From positions 62,001 through 126,000 of the forward strand of contig NZ_FRBQ01000011.1 in the NCBI RefSeq assembly GCF_900142655.1: a stretch of 64,000 bases of DNA, written 5' to 3'. Origin of the DNA: Phytopseudomonas punonensis. Lineage in GTDB: Bacteria; Pseudomonadota; Gammaproteobacteria; Pseudomonadales; Pseudomonadaceae. Under the pieces are notes generated by a model, which ran no database searches, was not told the DNA's origin, and saw only the letters and a list, made by a program, of their open reading frames with translations. The position numbers were made by a program, and so were the translations under genes. Shown here one piece after another: positions 7,703 to 16,144 of the stretch (position 1 is its first letter; each line of letters begins with the position of its first letter).

Positions 7703-8929
7703 TCAACGCAGTAGGCGCGTATCCAGCACCTTGGAGCTGCGACCCATAACGTTTTCGGTGATTTCGATGAAGTCCTTGGTGCTGGCCTTGTCCATGCGCA
7801 TCAGGCCACGGGCAACGTCATCCAGGGAACGCTGTTGGCCATCTTTGGTAGCCTGACGAATCTCGCGGTCGAGCTCCTGCAGCAGCAGAACGGCGCGGGC
7901 GGTGACCGGCCCGGTAGAGGTTTCGGTACGTAGGGATTTGACCGGCTTGCTCCACTTGATCAGGTGCTCGCGCACTTTCTGGTAGCGATCTTCGCTAAGG
8001 CCGCCCGCACGCCGCATCACTTCGATGGCGTAATACTCGGCGATCCCTTCGCTGATCCAGTCGCTCTTGTCGGTGTCGCTGATCCGGCTGAAAACGTGCA
8101 CCAGCTCGTGCACCAGTGAGCTGGTGCCGTTTTCGCTGACCAGCGGACGGTCGGCATGCATGAAATAGGAATTGGGCGCAGACAGGCCACCGCGCCACAT
8201 AGGGTCACCAGCGCCGACTACCAGCAACTTGGCCGGGTCACGCGGGAACACCGCCTGCATTTCCGGCCAAACGAACGTCAGCAGAGTCAGGGCATCCATC
8301 CGGCGCATGCCCTCGCCCACGGGTGCGGCGATGGTGACCTGGGTCTCACCCAGTTTGGCGCGGCGAGTGCCGATCTTGCCCGCGACGATCCAGCCAGTGG
8401 GCCGGTCGAACTTGCGCTGCGGGTTGTCGATACGGAACTTGTTCTTGCCGACCCGCGGCCAGCCGGTTTCGACGCTACGCCAGCCTTTGGGCAGGTCGAA
8501 CTCCAGGCGCGCGACCAGATCGGTATGGTCGGCCTGGTTAAGTACTGCGCTCGGGATCAGATCATCACCACGCAGCAGCGCCCAATCCTCGGTCATTCGT
8601 GCATCGAAACGCCCTTCCCCACGCGGATGGCTAATACGCACCTTGTAGCTCAAGGTGCTCTTGCCTTTGCTAGGCACCCACAGGCCACGCTGCTCGCCCT
8701 CCGGCTTCCACTCACCATCGGCTTTGAAGTCGCTGTAGTAGCCATCGTCACCGAGGTTGAAGTTGAGGCTGCGCACACGCTCGCCTTTTTCCAGGGTGAT
8801 GCTGACCTGCGCCTCGTCGCTATCGGGAAGGAATTTCACCTTGTAGTCCAGATCGACCTTTTCGGCCGCCCAGACGGGCGTGCCGGTACTCAACAGAACA
8901 GCGGACAGCAGCAGGCAGCGAATCGACAT
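7703..8929 (-). CDS. exported HExxH metallopeptidase (M61/gluzincin-like)
   Basis: A 408-residue protein with a signal peptide ending near A21-A22. The N-terminal part (about 25-200) is beta-rich. The zinc site is H274-E-L-V-H278 followed by SEGIAEYYA, in which E294 or E298 would be the third ligand. That is the gluzincin layout seen in the M1 and M61 families. The peptidase would act in the periplasm or at the envelope; no lipobox is seen. The substrate is unknown. It is a single minus-strand gene with a strong hairpin terminator downstream. Confidence 0.75.
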   Translation of the reverse strand: MSIRCLLLSAVLLSTGTPVWAAEKVDLDYKVKFLPDSDEAQVSITLEKGERVRSLNFNLGDDGYYSDFKADGEWKPEGEQRGLWVPSKGKSTLSYKVRISHPRGEGRFDARMTEDWALLRGDDLIPSAVLNQADHTDLVARLEFDLPKGWRSVETGWPRVGKNKFRIDNPQRKFDRPTGWIVAGKIGTRRAKLGETQVTIAAPVGEGMRRMDALTLLTFVWPEMQAVFPRDPAKLLVVGAGDPMWRGGLSAPNSYFMHADRPLVSENGTSSLVHELVHVFSRISDTDKSDWISEGIAEYYAIEVMRRAGGLSEDRYQKVREHLIKWSKPVKSLRTETSTGPVTARAVLLLQELDREIRQATKDGQQRSLDDVARGLMRMDKASTKDFIEITENVMGRSSKVLDTRLLR

Positions 8930-9054
8930 ATAGGAGACTCCAGGGCGGACGCGTCAGAACGCAACGGGGGATCTGAGCACAGCAAGAATATGACGCAACA
9001 GGGCAATCAAACACTAGCGCGCTTAAACGAGCCTTAACGGCTCATCGCAGACAA

Positions 9055-9504
9055 TCAGCCAGCGCGAAAGATCAGATGTTCTTCCCAGTCATCTTCGGCC
9101 ACGCTGTTTTCACTGAGCATGCGCCCTGCCTGGGAGATGCGCTCGCGATGTACGGCATCTGGGTCGCCGCAAACCAAGTGATGCCAGTGCGGCAGGTCCT
9201 TGCCCTCGCTGATCAGCCGATAGCCGCAGGTTGGCGGCAGCCACTGGAACTGATCCGCCTGGGCGGGAGTGAGCTGGATACAGTCTGGCACAAAGGTCTT
9301 GCGATTAGGGTAATCGCTGCAGCGGCAGGTTTGCAGGTCGAGCAGTTTGCAGGCGATGCGCGTGTAATACACCGCGCCATCGTCTTCGTCCTCAAGCTTT
9401 TGCAGACAGCAAAGGCCACAGCCATCGCACAGCGACTCCCACTCCTGAAGGTCGAGTTGCTCAAGCGTTTTGTGTTTCCAGAACGGTGATGTGGGAGCAG
9501 TCAT
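9055..9504 (-). CDS. ycgN: YcgN family cysteine-cluster protein (UPF0260)
   Basis: A 149-residue protein with the CxxCGxCC cluster CDGCGLCC (about 26-33) and further cysteines in CKLLDLQTCRC, PDC, TCGYR and CGD, probably binding zinc or an iron-sulfur centre. Length and motifs match YcgN. The start at 9504 gives the family N-terminus (PFWKHKTLEQL); the longer frame to 9591 overlaps the upstream gene and looks non-native. It is last in a minus-strand run with rnd, ycgL and a hydroxyacid dehydrogenase. Its biochemical function is not established. Confidence 0.88.
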   Translation of the reverse strand: MTAPTSPFWKHKTLEQLDLQEWESLCDGCGLCCLQKLEDEDDGAVYYTRIACKLLDLQTCRCSDYPNRKTFVPDCIQLTPAQADQFQWLPPTCGYRLISEGKDLPHWHHLVCGDPDAVHRERISQAGRMLSENSVAEDDWEEHLIFRAG

Positions 9505-9587
9505 GATCAGGCGGGAGGTAGCGGGCGAAAAGGCCGGCAGTCTAGGTCTGCCGGCCGCACAGCACAAGCCACGCGCGACGGCGTGAC

Positions 9588-10517
9588 TCAATAGCCGCGG
9601 GAGAAATTCACCAGCCCTTTGAGGGCATGGCCTTCCCTGTATCGCTGCAAATTGCTGACGAACAGCTCGACCAGCAAATGCGGCAGCGTCGGCGCGGCGC
9701 TGTGGCCGGTTAGCAGCAGGTTGTCAGCCGTCCAGAACGGGTGGCCGACAGGCAGCGGCTCCTCACGGCACACATCGATCACCGCCCCGCCCAACTTGCC
9801 CTCCGTCAGCGCCGCAACCAGATCCTCATCGACCACGGAGGTGCCACGGCCGGCGTTGATCAGTACTGCGGTGGGTTTGAAATTGGCGAGCAGCGCGGCG
9901 TCATAGATATCGCGTGTCGCTGGCGTATTGGGCAGCAGGTTGATCACGTAATCGGCTTGCGACACCAGACGTGGCAGGCTCTCGAGCCCGGCCACCTCGT
10001 TGAACGGCGGCAGCGTTCGCGCGCTGCTGGCGACGCCCGTGAGCTCGACGTTGAAGGGCTTGAGAAAGCCCGCCACTGCCAGGCCGATTTCACCTGTGCC
10101 GACGATCAGCACCTTGCGACCAGCCAGGCTGCCCGGCACTCGCCCGTCCCAGCGCTGCTCACGCTGGGCCTGCAGCCGAGTGAAGAGTTCGCGCTCGTGG
10201 GCGAGCATATGACAAAGCACGTACTCGGCCATGATCTGCCCGAACACACCGACCGCGCGGGTCAGTTGATAATCCTTCGGCAGGTCATCTGCCAGCAGCG
10301 GCGCGATACCAGCCCAGGTGGACTGCAGCCACGCTGGCTTATGGCCGACACGCAGCAGCTCGGCGAACAGGCCGGGTTCACCCAGCCACACCGGGCAGCC
10401 GGCGGCCTGTTCAACGAGCGAACTGCCCTCGCCAACAACCAGCTCGAGCTGAGGAGCGGCGCTCTGCAGCAATTGCCGATAGATGGCGTGATCATGCTCG
10501 GCAATCAGTACCCGCAT
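9588..10517 (-). CDS. D-2-hydroxyacid dehydrogenase (glyoxylate/hydroxypyruvate reductase type)
   Basis: A 309-residue NAD(P)-dependent oxidoreductase. The Rossmann motif G-T-G-E-I-G is at residues 140-145 and the catalytic residues are R224 (in NAGRGTSV), E253 (in CREEP) and H272 (in TGHSAAP). The length and the GHSAAP C-terminal motif resemble GhrA-like enzymes that reduce glyoxylate or hydroxypyruvate. It starts 14 bases downstream of ycgL in the same direction. The exact substrate is inference. Confidence 0.85.
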   Translation of the reverse strand: MRVLIAEHDHAIYRQLLQSAAPQLELVVGEGSSLVEQAAGCPVWLGEPGLFAELLRVGHKPAWLQSTWAGIAPLLADDLPKDYQLTRAVGVFGQIMAEYVLCHMLAHERELFTRLQAQREQRWDGRVPGSLAGRKVLIVGTGEIGLAVAGFLKPFNVELTGVASSARTLPPFNEVAGLESLPRLVSQADYVINLLPNTPATRDIYDAALLANFKPTAVLINAGRGTSVVDEDLVAALTEGKLGGAVIDVCREEPLPVGHPFWTADNLLLTGHSAAPTLPHLLVELFVSNLQRYREGHALKGLVNFSRGY

Positions 10518-10531
10518 GATTTGATGCCCCC

Positions 10532-10825
10532 TCAGACCGGATCGTTACGACGTAGCAGCTCTTCGGGAAGATGCTCGATGTAATCTTCCTCCGGTGGCGG
10601 CATCTGCAGGTGATAACCCTGACTGTCGAGGTTCTCCAGCACCTTGGCGATATCCTCGCGGGCCAGCGTGCGCTCTGGCGTCAGCACCATGTCGAACGCA
10701 TGGATGGGCGGGCCGAATGCGCTCAACAGTGGCTCGGGCACGCGCGCTAGCGCATCCGCGCGCAGCACGTAGAGATACATCTCGTTCTTGCGCGTACTTC
10801 TGTAAATCGAGCAGATACGTTTCAC
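10532..10825 (-). CDS. ycgL: YcgL domain-containing protein
   Basis: A 97-residue cytoplasmic protein matching the YcgL family: the N-terminal block CSIYRSTRKNEMYLYV, a central PxxLLxxFG block and the GYHLQMPPPEED signature. It begins with GTG, which overlaps the rnd stop codon by four bases (GTGA), a sign of translational coupling. The rnd-ycgL pairing is common in gammaproteobacteria. Function unknown; a compact alpha/beta fold is known for the family. Confidence 0.88.
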   Translation of the reverse strand: MKRICSIYRSTRKNEMYLYVLRADALARVPEPLLSAFGPPIHAFDMVLTPERTLAREDIAKVLENLDSQGYHLQMPPPEEDYIEHLPEELLRRNDPV

Positions 10826-11955
10826 GCAGCTTCTCCTTCGCCAGCCAGGCAGTCGAGCAATGCCTGGCCCATCAATTCGCGACGCCAGCCACGCAGGCTC
10901 TCGGGCAAACGGTATGGCCCGTTCGGGTAGCCGCTTTTGAGCAGCGCCTCCAGCGTCTTCTTGCGCAGCATCAGTTCGGGCACGATTTCCAGGCGTTCGC
11001 CCTCACGCTGACCAATCGCACGCAGCTTCTTGAGCAGCCCGCTGGCCTCGATCGGCAAGGGCTCAGGCATCGCCGGTGGCCACTCGCTTGGCGGCAGCGC
11101 AGCCGCCTCGCGAATCAACTGCAGGATGGTTTCGCCATCCTGGCGGACAGTCTTCGGGTGCATGTCTTCGATACGCGCCAGAGCGACCAGATCGCTTGGC
11201 TGCTGGCGGGCCAACGGCCACAGCGAATGCTCACGCAGAATACGGTTGCGCGGCTGATTGCGTGCCCTGGCCTGACACTCACGCCAGATGCACAGCTCGC
11301 GCAGTACCGCGAGCTGTGCGCGTGACAGCTTCCAGGCCAACTTGGCGTCGCGGTACGCCTCTTCAACCGGCGTTTCGCGGCGCAGGCCGGCAATCAGCTC
11401 GGCGCCATCCTCGAGAATCCAGGCATTCTTCTCAGCCGAGAGTTTGTTTTGCAGGCGGCGATACAGCTCGGCCAAGTGCACGACGTCTTCGGCCGCGTAA
11501 CTGACCTGGGTTTCGGACAGCGGGCGCTGCAGCCAGTCCGAACGGGTCTCGCCCTTCGGCAGCTCGATATCCAGCACCGCCTGCACCAGGCGCGAGTAGC
11601 CCATGGAGAAGCCGAGATTGAGGTAGCCGGCCGCGAGCTGCGAGTCGAACAGCGGCGCTGGCAGGCTGCCCGTCAGGCGCAGGAACACTTCCAGATCTTC
11701 GCTGCAGGCATGCACCACTTTGACCACCTGCTGATCTTCGAGCAATGCGGCGAATGGCGCCCAGTCGCCGATCAACAGCGGGTCGATCAGGTAAGCATGC
11801 TCGCCTTCGCTGACCTGCAGCAGCCCGGCAATCGGGTAGAAGGTGTCGACGCGCATGAACTCGGTGTCCAGCGCCACGAAGGGCTGCTTGCGCCAGACAG
11901 CGCAGTGCGCTGCCAGGCTGGCGTCGTCTCGAATCCAGACAATTTCGATGGTCAC
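10822..11955 (-). CDS. rnd: ribonuclease D
   Basis: A 377-residue 3'-5' exoribonuclease that trims tRNA precursors. The DEDDy active site is complete: D30 and E32 in ALDTEFMR, D87 in ACSEDLEVF, and Y153 with D157 in SYAAEDVVHL. HRDC-type helical domains follow from about residue 205. The start is GTG at 11955, preceded by GGGAG six bases upstream, giving the family N-terminus. A frame extending to 12159 adds 68 unrelated residues and overlaps the DapA-like gene, so it is rejected. Its stop overlaps ycgL. Confidence 0.93.
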   Translation of the reverse strand: MTIEIVWIRDDASLAAHCAVWRKQPFVALDTEFMRVDTFYPIAGLLQVSEGEHAYLIDPLLIGDWAPFAALLEDQQVVKVVHACSEDLEVFLRLTGSLPAPLFDSQLAAGYLNLGFSMGYSRLVQAVLDIELPKGETRSDWLQRPLSETQVSYAAEDVVHLAELYRRLQNKLSAEKNAWILEDGAELIAGLRRETPVEEAYRDAKLAWKLSRAQLAVLRELCIWRECQARARNQPRNRILREHSLWPLARQQPSDLVALARIEDMHPKTVRQDGETILQLIREAAALPPSEWPPAMPEPLPIEASGLLKKLRAIGQREGERLEIVPELMLRKKTLEALLKSGYPNGPYRLPESLRGWRRELMGQALLDCLAGEGEAA

Positions 11956-12011
11956 GCGGCTCTCCCGTAAAGATTGCCGCGCAGTATATCCCGTGAACCT
12001 CGGCTGTGCGC

Positions 12012-12866
12012 TCATGGCAGTTCGCTGCACAGACGCTCGCGCAGTGCATCGGAACAACGCAGCATGGGCTCGCGCAACTCGTCGACGATCAGCCCTTGCG
12101 TGGCGAGCATGGCCTTGACCGGCGCAGGGTTGGGCTCGCTGAACGCCAGGCGAATCCACGGCAGCAATTGGCGAAACCGCTCACGCCCCGCCTGCAGATT
12201 GCCTTGCTGCAACAGCGCGACCACGTCGACGAAGTCAGCCGTGCGAATATGCGCCGCCGCGGAAATGGCGCCGCTGCCGCCGAGGCACAAGGTGGCGAAT
12301 ATCTGTTCATCTTCGCCAGTGAGCACATCGAGCACAGCGTCTTCGATCAGCATCTGGGTCTTGCGTATATCGCCGCCACAATCCTTGATCGCCACAATGC
12401 GTGGGTGCCGGGCCAACTGGCGGATAGTCTCCAGCTCCATGCTCACGGCGCTGCGATACGGAATGTCGTAAAGGATGATCGGCAGCTGCGAGGCGTCGGC
12501 GATGGCCTGGAAGAACGCCAGCAGGCCCTGCTGCGAGGGCCTTACATAGTAGGGCGCTGGCACCAGAATGCCGGCCAACGGGCGACGCTGGATACACTGC
12601 AGTCGGCCCAGCACCGCGGCCTGGTTATTGCCGCTCAGGCCCATCACCACGCGATCAGCTGGCACCACCTCCAGCACGGCGTCGAGCACCGTCAGTTGCT
12701 CCCTCTCATCCAGAGCAGCTGCCTCTCCACTGGTACCACAGACCACCAGCCCGGTCGCGCCAGCTTCTATCAGATGCGTGGCCAGCGATCGCAGCGCCGG
12801 CACATCCACCTGTCCACCGCGAAACGGCGTTACCAGTGCAACCCAGACTCCAGAAAACGTAGACAT
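12012..12866 (-). CDS. DapA-like aldolase (dihydrodipicolinate synthase family)
   Basis: A 284-residue (beta/alpha)8 class I aldolase. The Schiff-base lysine is K161 (VAIKDC), the catalytic tyrosine Y133 (LYDIPYR), and the GTSGE motif at 44-48 corresponds to GTTGE of DapA. R138 sits where DapA binds the substrate carboxylate. The family condenses pyruvate with an aldehyde. The context (rnd and ycgL downstream) is not lysine synthesis, and GTSGE and IPYR differ slightly from housekeeping DapA, so this may be a paralogue with another substrate. Confidence 0.82.
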   Translation of the reverse strand: MSTFSGVWVALVTPFRGGQVDVPALRSLATHLIEAGATGLVVCGTSGEAAALDEREQLTVLDAVLEVVPADRVVMGLSGNNQAAVLGRLQCIQRRPLAGILVPAPYYVRPSQQGLLAFFQAIADASQLPIILYDIPYRSAVSMELETIRQLARHPRIVAIKDCGGDIRKTQMLIEDAVLDVLTGEDEQIFATLCLGGSGAISAAAHIRTADFVDVVALLQQGNLQAGRERFRQLLPWIRLAFSEPNPAPVKAMLATQGLIVDELREPMLRCSDALRERLCSELP

Positions 12867-12955
12867 GCATGAGACTCCTCGGTGTAGACCGTGTGGTCAC
12901 CGTCGATGGAGTCCGGGAAGGGAGTGTAGCGAAGGGATACTTCGACTTAGCGCCT

Positions 12956-12984
12956 CTGTCCTGTCAGCCCATCTGACGGGACAG
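12956..12984. repeat. 12-bp inverted repeat with 5-base loop
   Basis: The left arm CTGTCCTGTCAG (12956-12967) pairs with the right arm CTGACGGGACAG (12973-12984), with one mismatch that becomes a G-U pair in RNA, around the loop CCCAT. There is no T-tract on either side. It lies about 90 bases upstream of the DapA-like gene and could be a leader hairpin, an operator, or a processed RNA end. Confidence 0.6.
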
Positions 12985-13291
12985 CGCGCCCCGGTCAAAT
13001 GAGCGACTGTTTCTTCGACTTGCCAGCTTCCAGGCAAACGCACTGCGCCGTAGCGACGAGGCTATAGACACAAAACGAAGGCTGGGAAATGGGCGACATG
13101 AACTGCTCGGACAAGACGTTGTGGGCCGATACTGCCGAAACCACCGAAGCGGTGTCAATACGGACAGCAAAGGCACTACGAGAGCCTCTGCAGTTCCAAT
13201 TAGGTATATACGCGACCGCTTCGATCCTCAATTGATTTAAAAACAGCCTTTTACAGCAGTAATATCCCACTATGCTTCAACTTGAGCGGCT

Positions 13292-13317
13292 AACCCACCG
13301 CTCCCGGTGGGTTTTAT
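13292..13317 (+). terminator. Rho-independent terminator, orphan
   Basis: A 9-bp stem AACCCACCG/CGGTGGGTT with a four-base loop, followed by TTAT. It points rightward although the nearest gene to its left runs leftward, so it probably ends an unannotated plus-strand transcript. Confidence 0.7.
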
Positions 13318-13409
13318 CGGTTCGCTGAAGTTGCTCAAATGCAGCTTCCAGCCTGGAAACTGTTTCTCGTTACCCTCCCCCACCCGGCCACCTCTATGCA
13401 GAGGCTCGT

Positions 13410-13889
13410 ATGGGAATCGCCGCCAGTGACCTTAATCAGCAAATCATTCGCCCGACACTGCTGTATCTGAATAGACAATCCACTGCTGCCGAAGCCCTGC
13501 TGCTCGGCGTCGCCGCCTGTCAGTCGTCACTGGGCGCAGCCTTGGACAATCACAGCGGCTTTGGGCTGTACCGAATCACCCAGTCCCATCATCAGCACCT
13601 TTGGGATGATCGCCTGGCAGCCAACCCCGACCTCGCCAGCCTGGTACGCGGCCTGGCCAGCCAGCACGCGTTTCTCGGCGCGCCTCACTTGGAGCTGACC
13701 GTCAACCTGCGCTACGCCACAGCGATTGCCTGGCTGCTGATAGAGCACCATGGGCAAGAACTGCCAGCGGCTGACGATCTCGGCGCTCAGGCGCTGATCT
13801 GGCAGGCGGTTTTCGCGCCGTATCGCAAGCCGAATGAATTCGTTTGTGCCTGGCAACGTTGCATTCTCGGGCTGGCGAGCACCGCGTGA
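13410..13889 (+). CDS. hypothetical protein, nitrogen-fixation-like/lysozyme-like context unknown
   Basis: A 159-residue soluble protein without signal peptide. It opens MGIAASDLNQQIIRPTLLYL and contains GLYRITQSHHQHLWDDRL (about 52-69), then an NLRYATAIAWLLI segment (about 99-111). The GLYRI...HHxxLWD stretch suggests an enzyme-like fold, but I do not recognise a named family. Start support is GAGG five bases before ATG. It precedes the FadL-type gene by about 160 bases on the same strand. Similar proteins sit beside the FadL gene in other pseudomonads, as far as I recall, so conservation of the pair is plausible. Confidence 0.65.
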   Translation: MGIAASDLNQQIIRPTLLYLNRQSTAAEALLLGVAACQSSLGAALDNHSGFGLYRITQSHHQHLWDDRLAANPDLASLVRGLASQHAFLGAPHLELTVNLRYATAIAWLLIEHHGQELPAADDLGAQALIWQAVFAPYRKPNEFVCAWQRCILGLASTA

Positions 13890-14048
13890 AAAACTGACTG
13901 TCGAGTCACAGGTGCCAAGCACCGAAAGGCTCTATATCCTGGGTTTCACGGATAGCATCAATCTCGAAGGATCGTGTTTACCCTGAACTTTCCGAATTGC
14001 AGCTCAGTCAGCAAGCGAGAGTTCCCCGAACCTGCCATGGAGCACCCC

Positions 14049-15350
14049 GTGAGTAAAACAATCCTAAGAACCGGTTTGGCAATCGCCATCGCATCCACCT
14101 CCACCTACGGTCTGGCCAGCGGCTTTGCTTTGAACGAGCAAAGTATCTCTGGCATGGGCATGTCGTTCGCGGGTCGTTCTTCCGCCGCGGACGACGCCAG
14201 CACCGTATTTGGCAACCCGGCTGGCATGGCGCGCATCCAGCGCGAGCAGGTCAACTTCGGTGTCGCCGCTATTCATGCCAAAAGTCGAATCAGCAATACC
14301 AGCAGTACGACCGCACCAGCTGCAGGTGGCGGCGGCGCAAACGGTGGTAGCAATGACGGCGATATGGTGCCGACCACTGGCGTGCCAATGGGTTACTACG
14401 TAAAACCGCTGGATGAAAAAGTAGCGTTCGGCGTTGGCGTGTATGTGCCCTTTGGTCTGGCGACGGAATACGAGAATGGCTTCCAGGGCCGCTATTTTGC
14501 CGACAAGAGCTATGTACGCGTCATCACCGTACAACCCACGCTCAGCTATCGCTTCAACGACAAGCTGTCGGTTGGCTTTGGCCCGACGTTCAACCATATC
14601 GAAGGTGAGCTGAGTTCTTCGCTGACCAACCCCTTTGGCCCGGCTGGATCAAATGACGGCAAGGTCAAGGTTAAGGGCGACGACACGGCCGTTGGCTTCA
14701 ATGCCGGCGTGCTTTATGAGTTCACACCGCACACTCGCGTTGGTGTGACGTACCGCTCCAGGGTCAAGTACGAACTTGAAGGCGACACACGTGTATCCGG
14801 TCCGGGCGGCGCAATTGCTACCTCGGCAGGCAAATACGACGCTTCGCTAGATGTGACCACCCCCGAGTCGGTGGACATGTCCTTCACCCACGAACTGAAC
14901 GATGCCTGGACGTTGTACGCCGGCAGCACCTGGACTCGCTGGAGCCGCTTCAAGGAGCTGCGTATCGAGAACGAAGGTGTCGGCGGCGCCTTTGCCGGCT
15001 CGTTAGGCACCATCGTCGAAGAGCAGGAATGGCATGACACTTGGGCTCACGCAGTCGGCCTGTCCTACAAGGTGAACCCGCAGTGGGTACTGCGCACCGG
15101 CCTCGCCATTGACCAGACCCCCACAAACAACACCGACCGCTCGCCACGTATCCCTTCTGGCGACCGGACTATCTTCAGTCTGGGCGCTGGCTGGAGCCCG
15201 ACAGAGGATATGACCATCGACGTCGCCTACTCCTATCTCAAGGAAGAAGATGTAGACATCAGCCGCAGCAGCACGGCGCGCGGCAGCTACAACGCCACCT
15301 ACAAAAATAGCGCTCACGGCCTCGGCGCATCCCTGACCTATCGCTTCTAA
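14049..15350 (+). CDS. FadL-family outer-membrane porin (long-chain fatty acid / hydrophobe transporter)
   Basis: A 433-residue protein with a signal peptide (cleavage expected after TYGLA). The mature N-terminus carries the family signature SGFALNEQSISGMGMSFAG and the following GNPAGM. The rest alternates in beta strands and ends ASLTYRF, with the terminal aromatic Phe needed for outer-membrane assembly. FadL proteins form 14-strand barrels that pass hydrophobic molecules by lateral diffusion. The GTG at 14049 is chosen because GGAG lies six bases upstream; an in-frame ATG at 14037 and an earlier one at 13974 lack good sites. The substrate cannot be told. Confidence 0.88.
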   Translation: MSKTILRTGLAIAIASTSTYGLASGFALNEQSISGMGMSFAGRSSAADDASTVFGNPAGMARIQREQVNFGVAAIHAKSRISNTSSTTAPAAGGGGANGGSNDGDMVPTTGVPMGYYVKPLDEKVAFGVGVYVPFGLATEYENGFQGRYFADKSYVRVITVQPTLSYRFNDKLSVGFGPTFNHIEGELSSSLTNPFGPAGSNDGKVKVKGDDTAVGFNAGVLYEFTPHTRVGVTYRSRVKYELEGDTRVSGPGGAIATSAGKYDASLDVTTPESVDMSFTHELNDAWTLYAGSTWTRWSRFKELRIENEGVGGAFAGSLGTIVEEQEWHDTWAHAVGLSYKVNPQWVLRTGLAIDQTPTNNTDRSPRIPSGDRTIFSLGAGWSPTEDMTIDVAYSYLKEEDVDISRSSTARGSYNATYKNSAHGLGASLTYRF

Positions 15351-15400
15351 TCGAAGCAGAGCCCGGTCACTTCAAACGGCTGGGCTCATTCTTCACACAT

Positions 15401-15434
15401 AAAAAATCGCGGCCTTGGCCGCGATTTTTTTGCT
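15401..15434. terminator. bidirectional Rho-independent terminator
   Basis: The stem ATCGCGGCC/GGCCGCGAT with a TT loop is flanked by six A on the left and seven T on the right, so it works on both strands. It sits between the convergent FadL-type gene and the glutathione peroxidase gene. Confidence 0.92.
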
Positions 15435-15441
15435 TCTGGCC

Positions 15442-15993
15442 TCAAGGCTTTGAGGCAATCGCCTTCTCTATAGCGGCGATCAGCTCGGGATCATCCGGTT
15501 TGGTCAGGCTGGAAAACCGTGCTACCACCCGCCCTTTGCGATCGACCACGTACTTGAAGAAGTTCCAGCGTGGCGCTGCCGTCTGCTTGGCCAGCTCCTT
15601 GAACAAGGGGATGGCGTTATCGCCAGTGACCGGCTGGGTTTCGCTCATGGTGAAGGTCACGCCGTAATTCACGTAGCAGACCTTGGCGGTCTCCTCGGCG
15701 TTGTCGGACTCCTGTTTGAATGAGTCGGACGGCACACCAAGAATCTCCAGCCCCTGATCGCGATAACGCTTGTTGAGCGCCTCCAGCCCTTCGAACTGTG
15801 AGGTGAAGCCGCAGAAGCTGGCGGTATTGACCACCATCAGCGGCTTACCGGCGAACTGTTCACACAGGTCGATCTTGTCCTTGGATCGCAGCTTGGGCAG
15901 CTCACCTTGCAGCAGTGCCGGGCACTCGGCAGCCTGCAAGCTGCCGCTCAATGCCAGCAAGGCCAGGGGCACGGCAAACAATGACATTCGCAT
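15442..15993 (-). CDS. exported glutathione peroxidase-family protein
   Basis: A 183-residue thioredoxin-fold peroxidase with a signal peptide (cleavage near A21-A22). The peroxidatic C61 is in ASFCGFTSQFEGL, Q94 in FKQE takes the place of the family Gln, and W143-N144 are in WNFFKY. The usual PCNQFGGQE block is altered to PSDSFKQE. It is a Cys- rather than selenocysteine-type enzyme, expected to reduce peroxides in the periplasm, with thioredoxin-like proteins or glutathione as possible donors. It is last in a minus-strand unit with MarR, MFS and a 41-residue peptide. Confidence 0.87.
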   Translation of the reverse strand: MRMSLFAVPLALLALSGSLQAAECPALLQGELPKLRSKDKIDLCEQFAGKPLMVVNTASFCGFTSQFEGLEALNKRYRDQGLEILGVPSDSFKQESDNAEETAKVCYVNYGVTFTMSETQPVTGDNAIPLFKELAKQTAAPRWNFFKYVVDRKGRVVARFSSLTKPDDPELIAAIEKAIASKP

Positions 15994-16018
15994 CGAATCG
16001 TTCCTTATCGGTAACCGC

Positions 16019-16144
16019 TCAGCAGAGGTTCATGCCCAGCTGCATGATCGCTAGGCCAGCCGTACGCCAGGCCCAGAAGATAACTGTAAGCAGAGCCAGC
16101 CCAACAGCGCCAACGGCTACTACGGTTAAAGGTTTGAACATCAT
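16019..16144 (-). CDS. 41-residue membrane peptide, coupled to the MFS gene
   Basis: A short ORF reading MMFKPLTVVAVGAVGLALLT, then VIFWAWRTAGLAIMQLGMNLC. One hydrophobic helix spans about residues 6-25, with a positively charged start (FKP). Its ATG overlaps the MFS stop in an ATGA arrangement, and its stop is 25 bases before the glutathione peroxidase start, so it is embedded in the operon. The overlap and the membrane-like composition argue for a real gene. No known family recognised; it could be an accessory subunit of the transporter. Confidence 0.6.
   Translation of the reverse strand: MMFKPLTVVAVGAVGLALLTVIFWAWRTAGLAIMQLGMNLC

Larger units (their letters stand above)
12867..13409. other. 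543-base intergenic region between divergent genes
   Basis: No convincing gene is seen. It contains a 12-bp inverted repeat at 12956-12984, an AT-rich patch around 13230-13265, and a Rho-independent terminator at 13292-13317 pointing toward the downstream gene. A plus-strand ORF of 48 codons (13089-13235, ATG, weak AAGG upstream) and a minus-strand ORF of 91 codons (12995-13270) overlap. Neither resembles a known family. A terminator here needs an upstream plus-strand transcript that is otherwise unexplained. Confidence 0.5.

Noticed and set aside
12995..13270. Minus-strand ORF of 91 codons
   Set aside because: No ribosome site, no recognisable family, overlaps another small frame and sits beside a terminator facing the other way.
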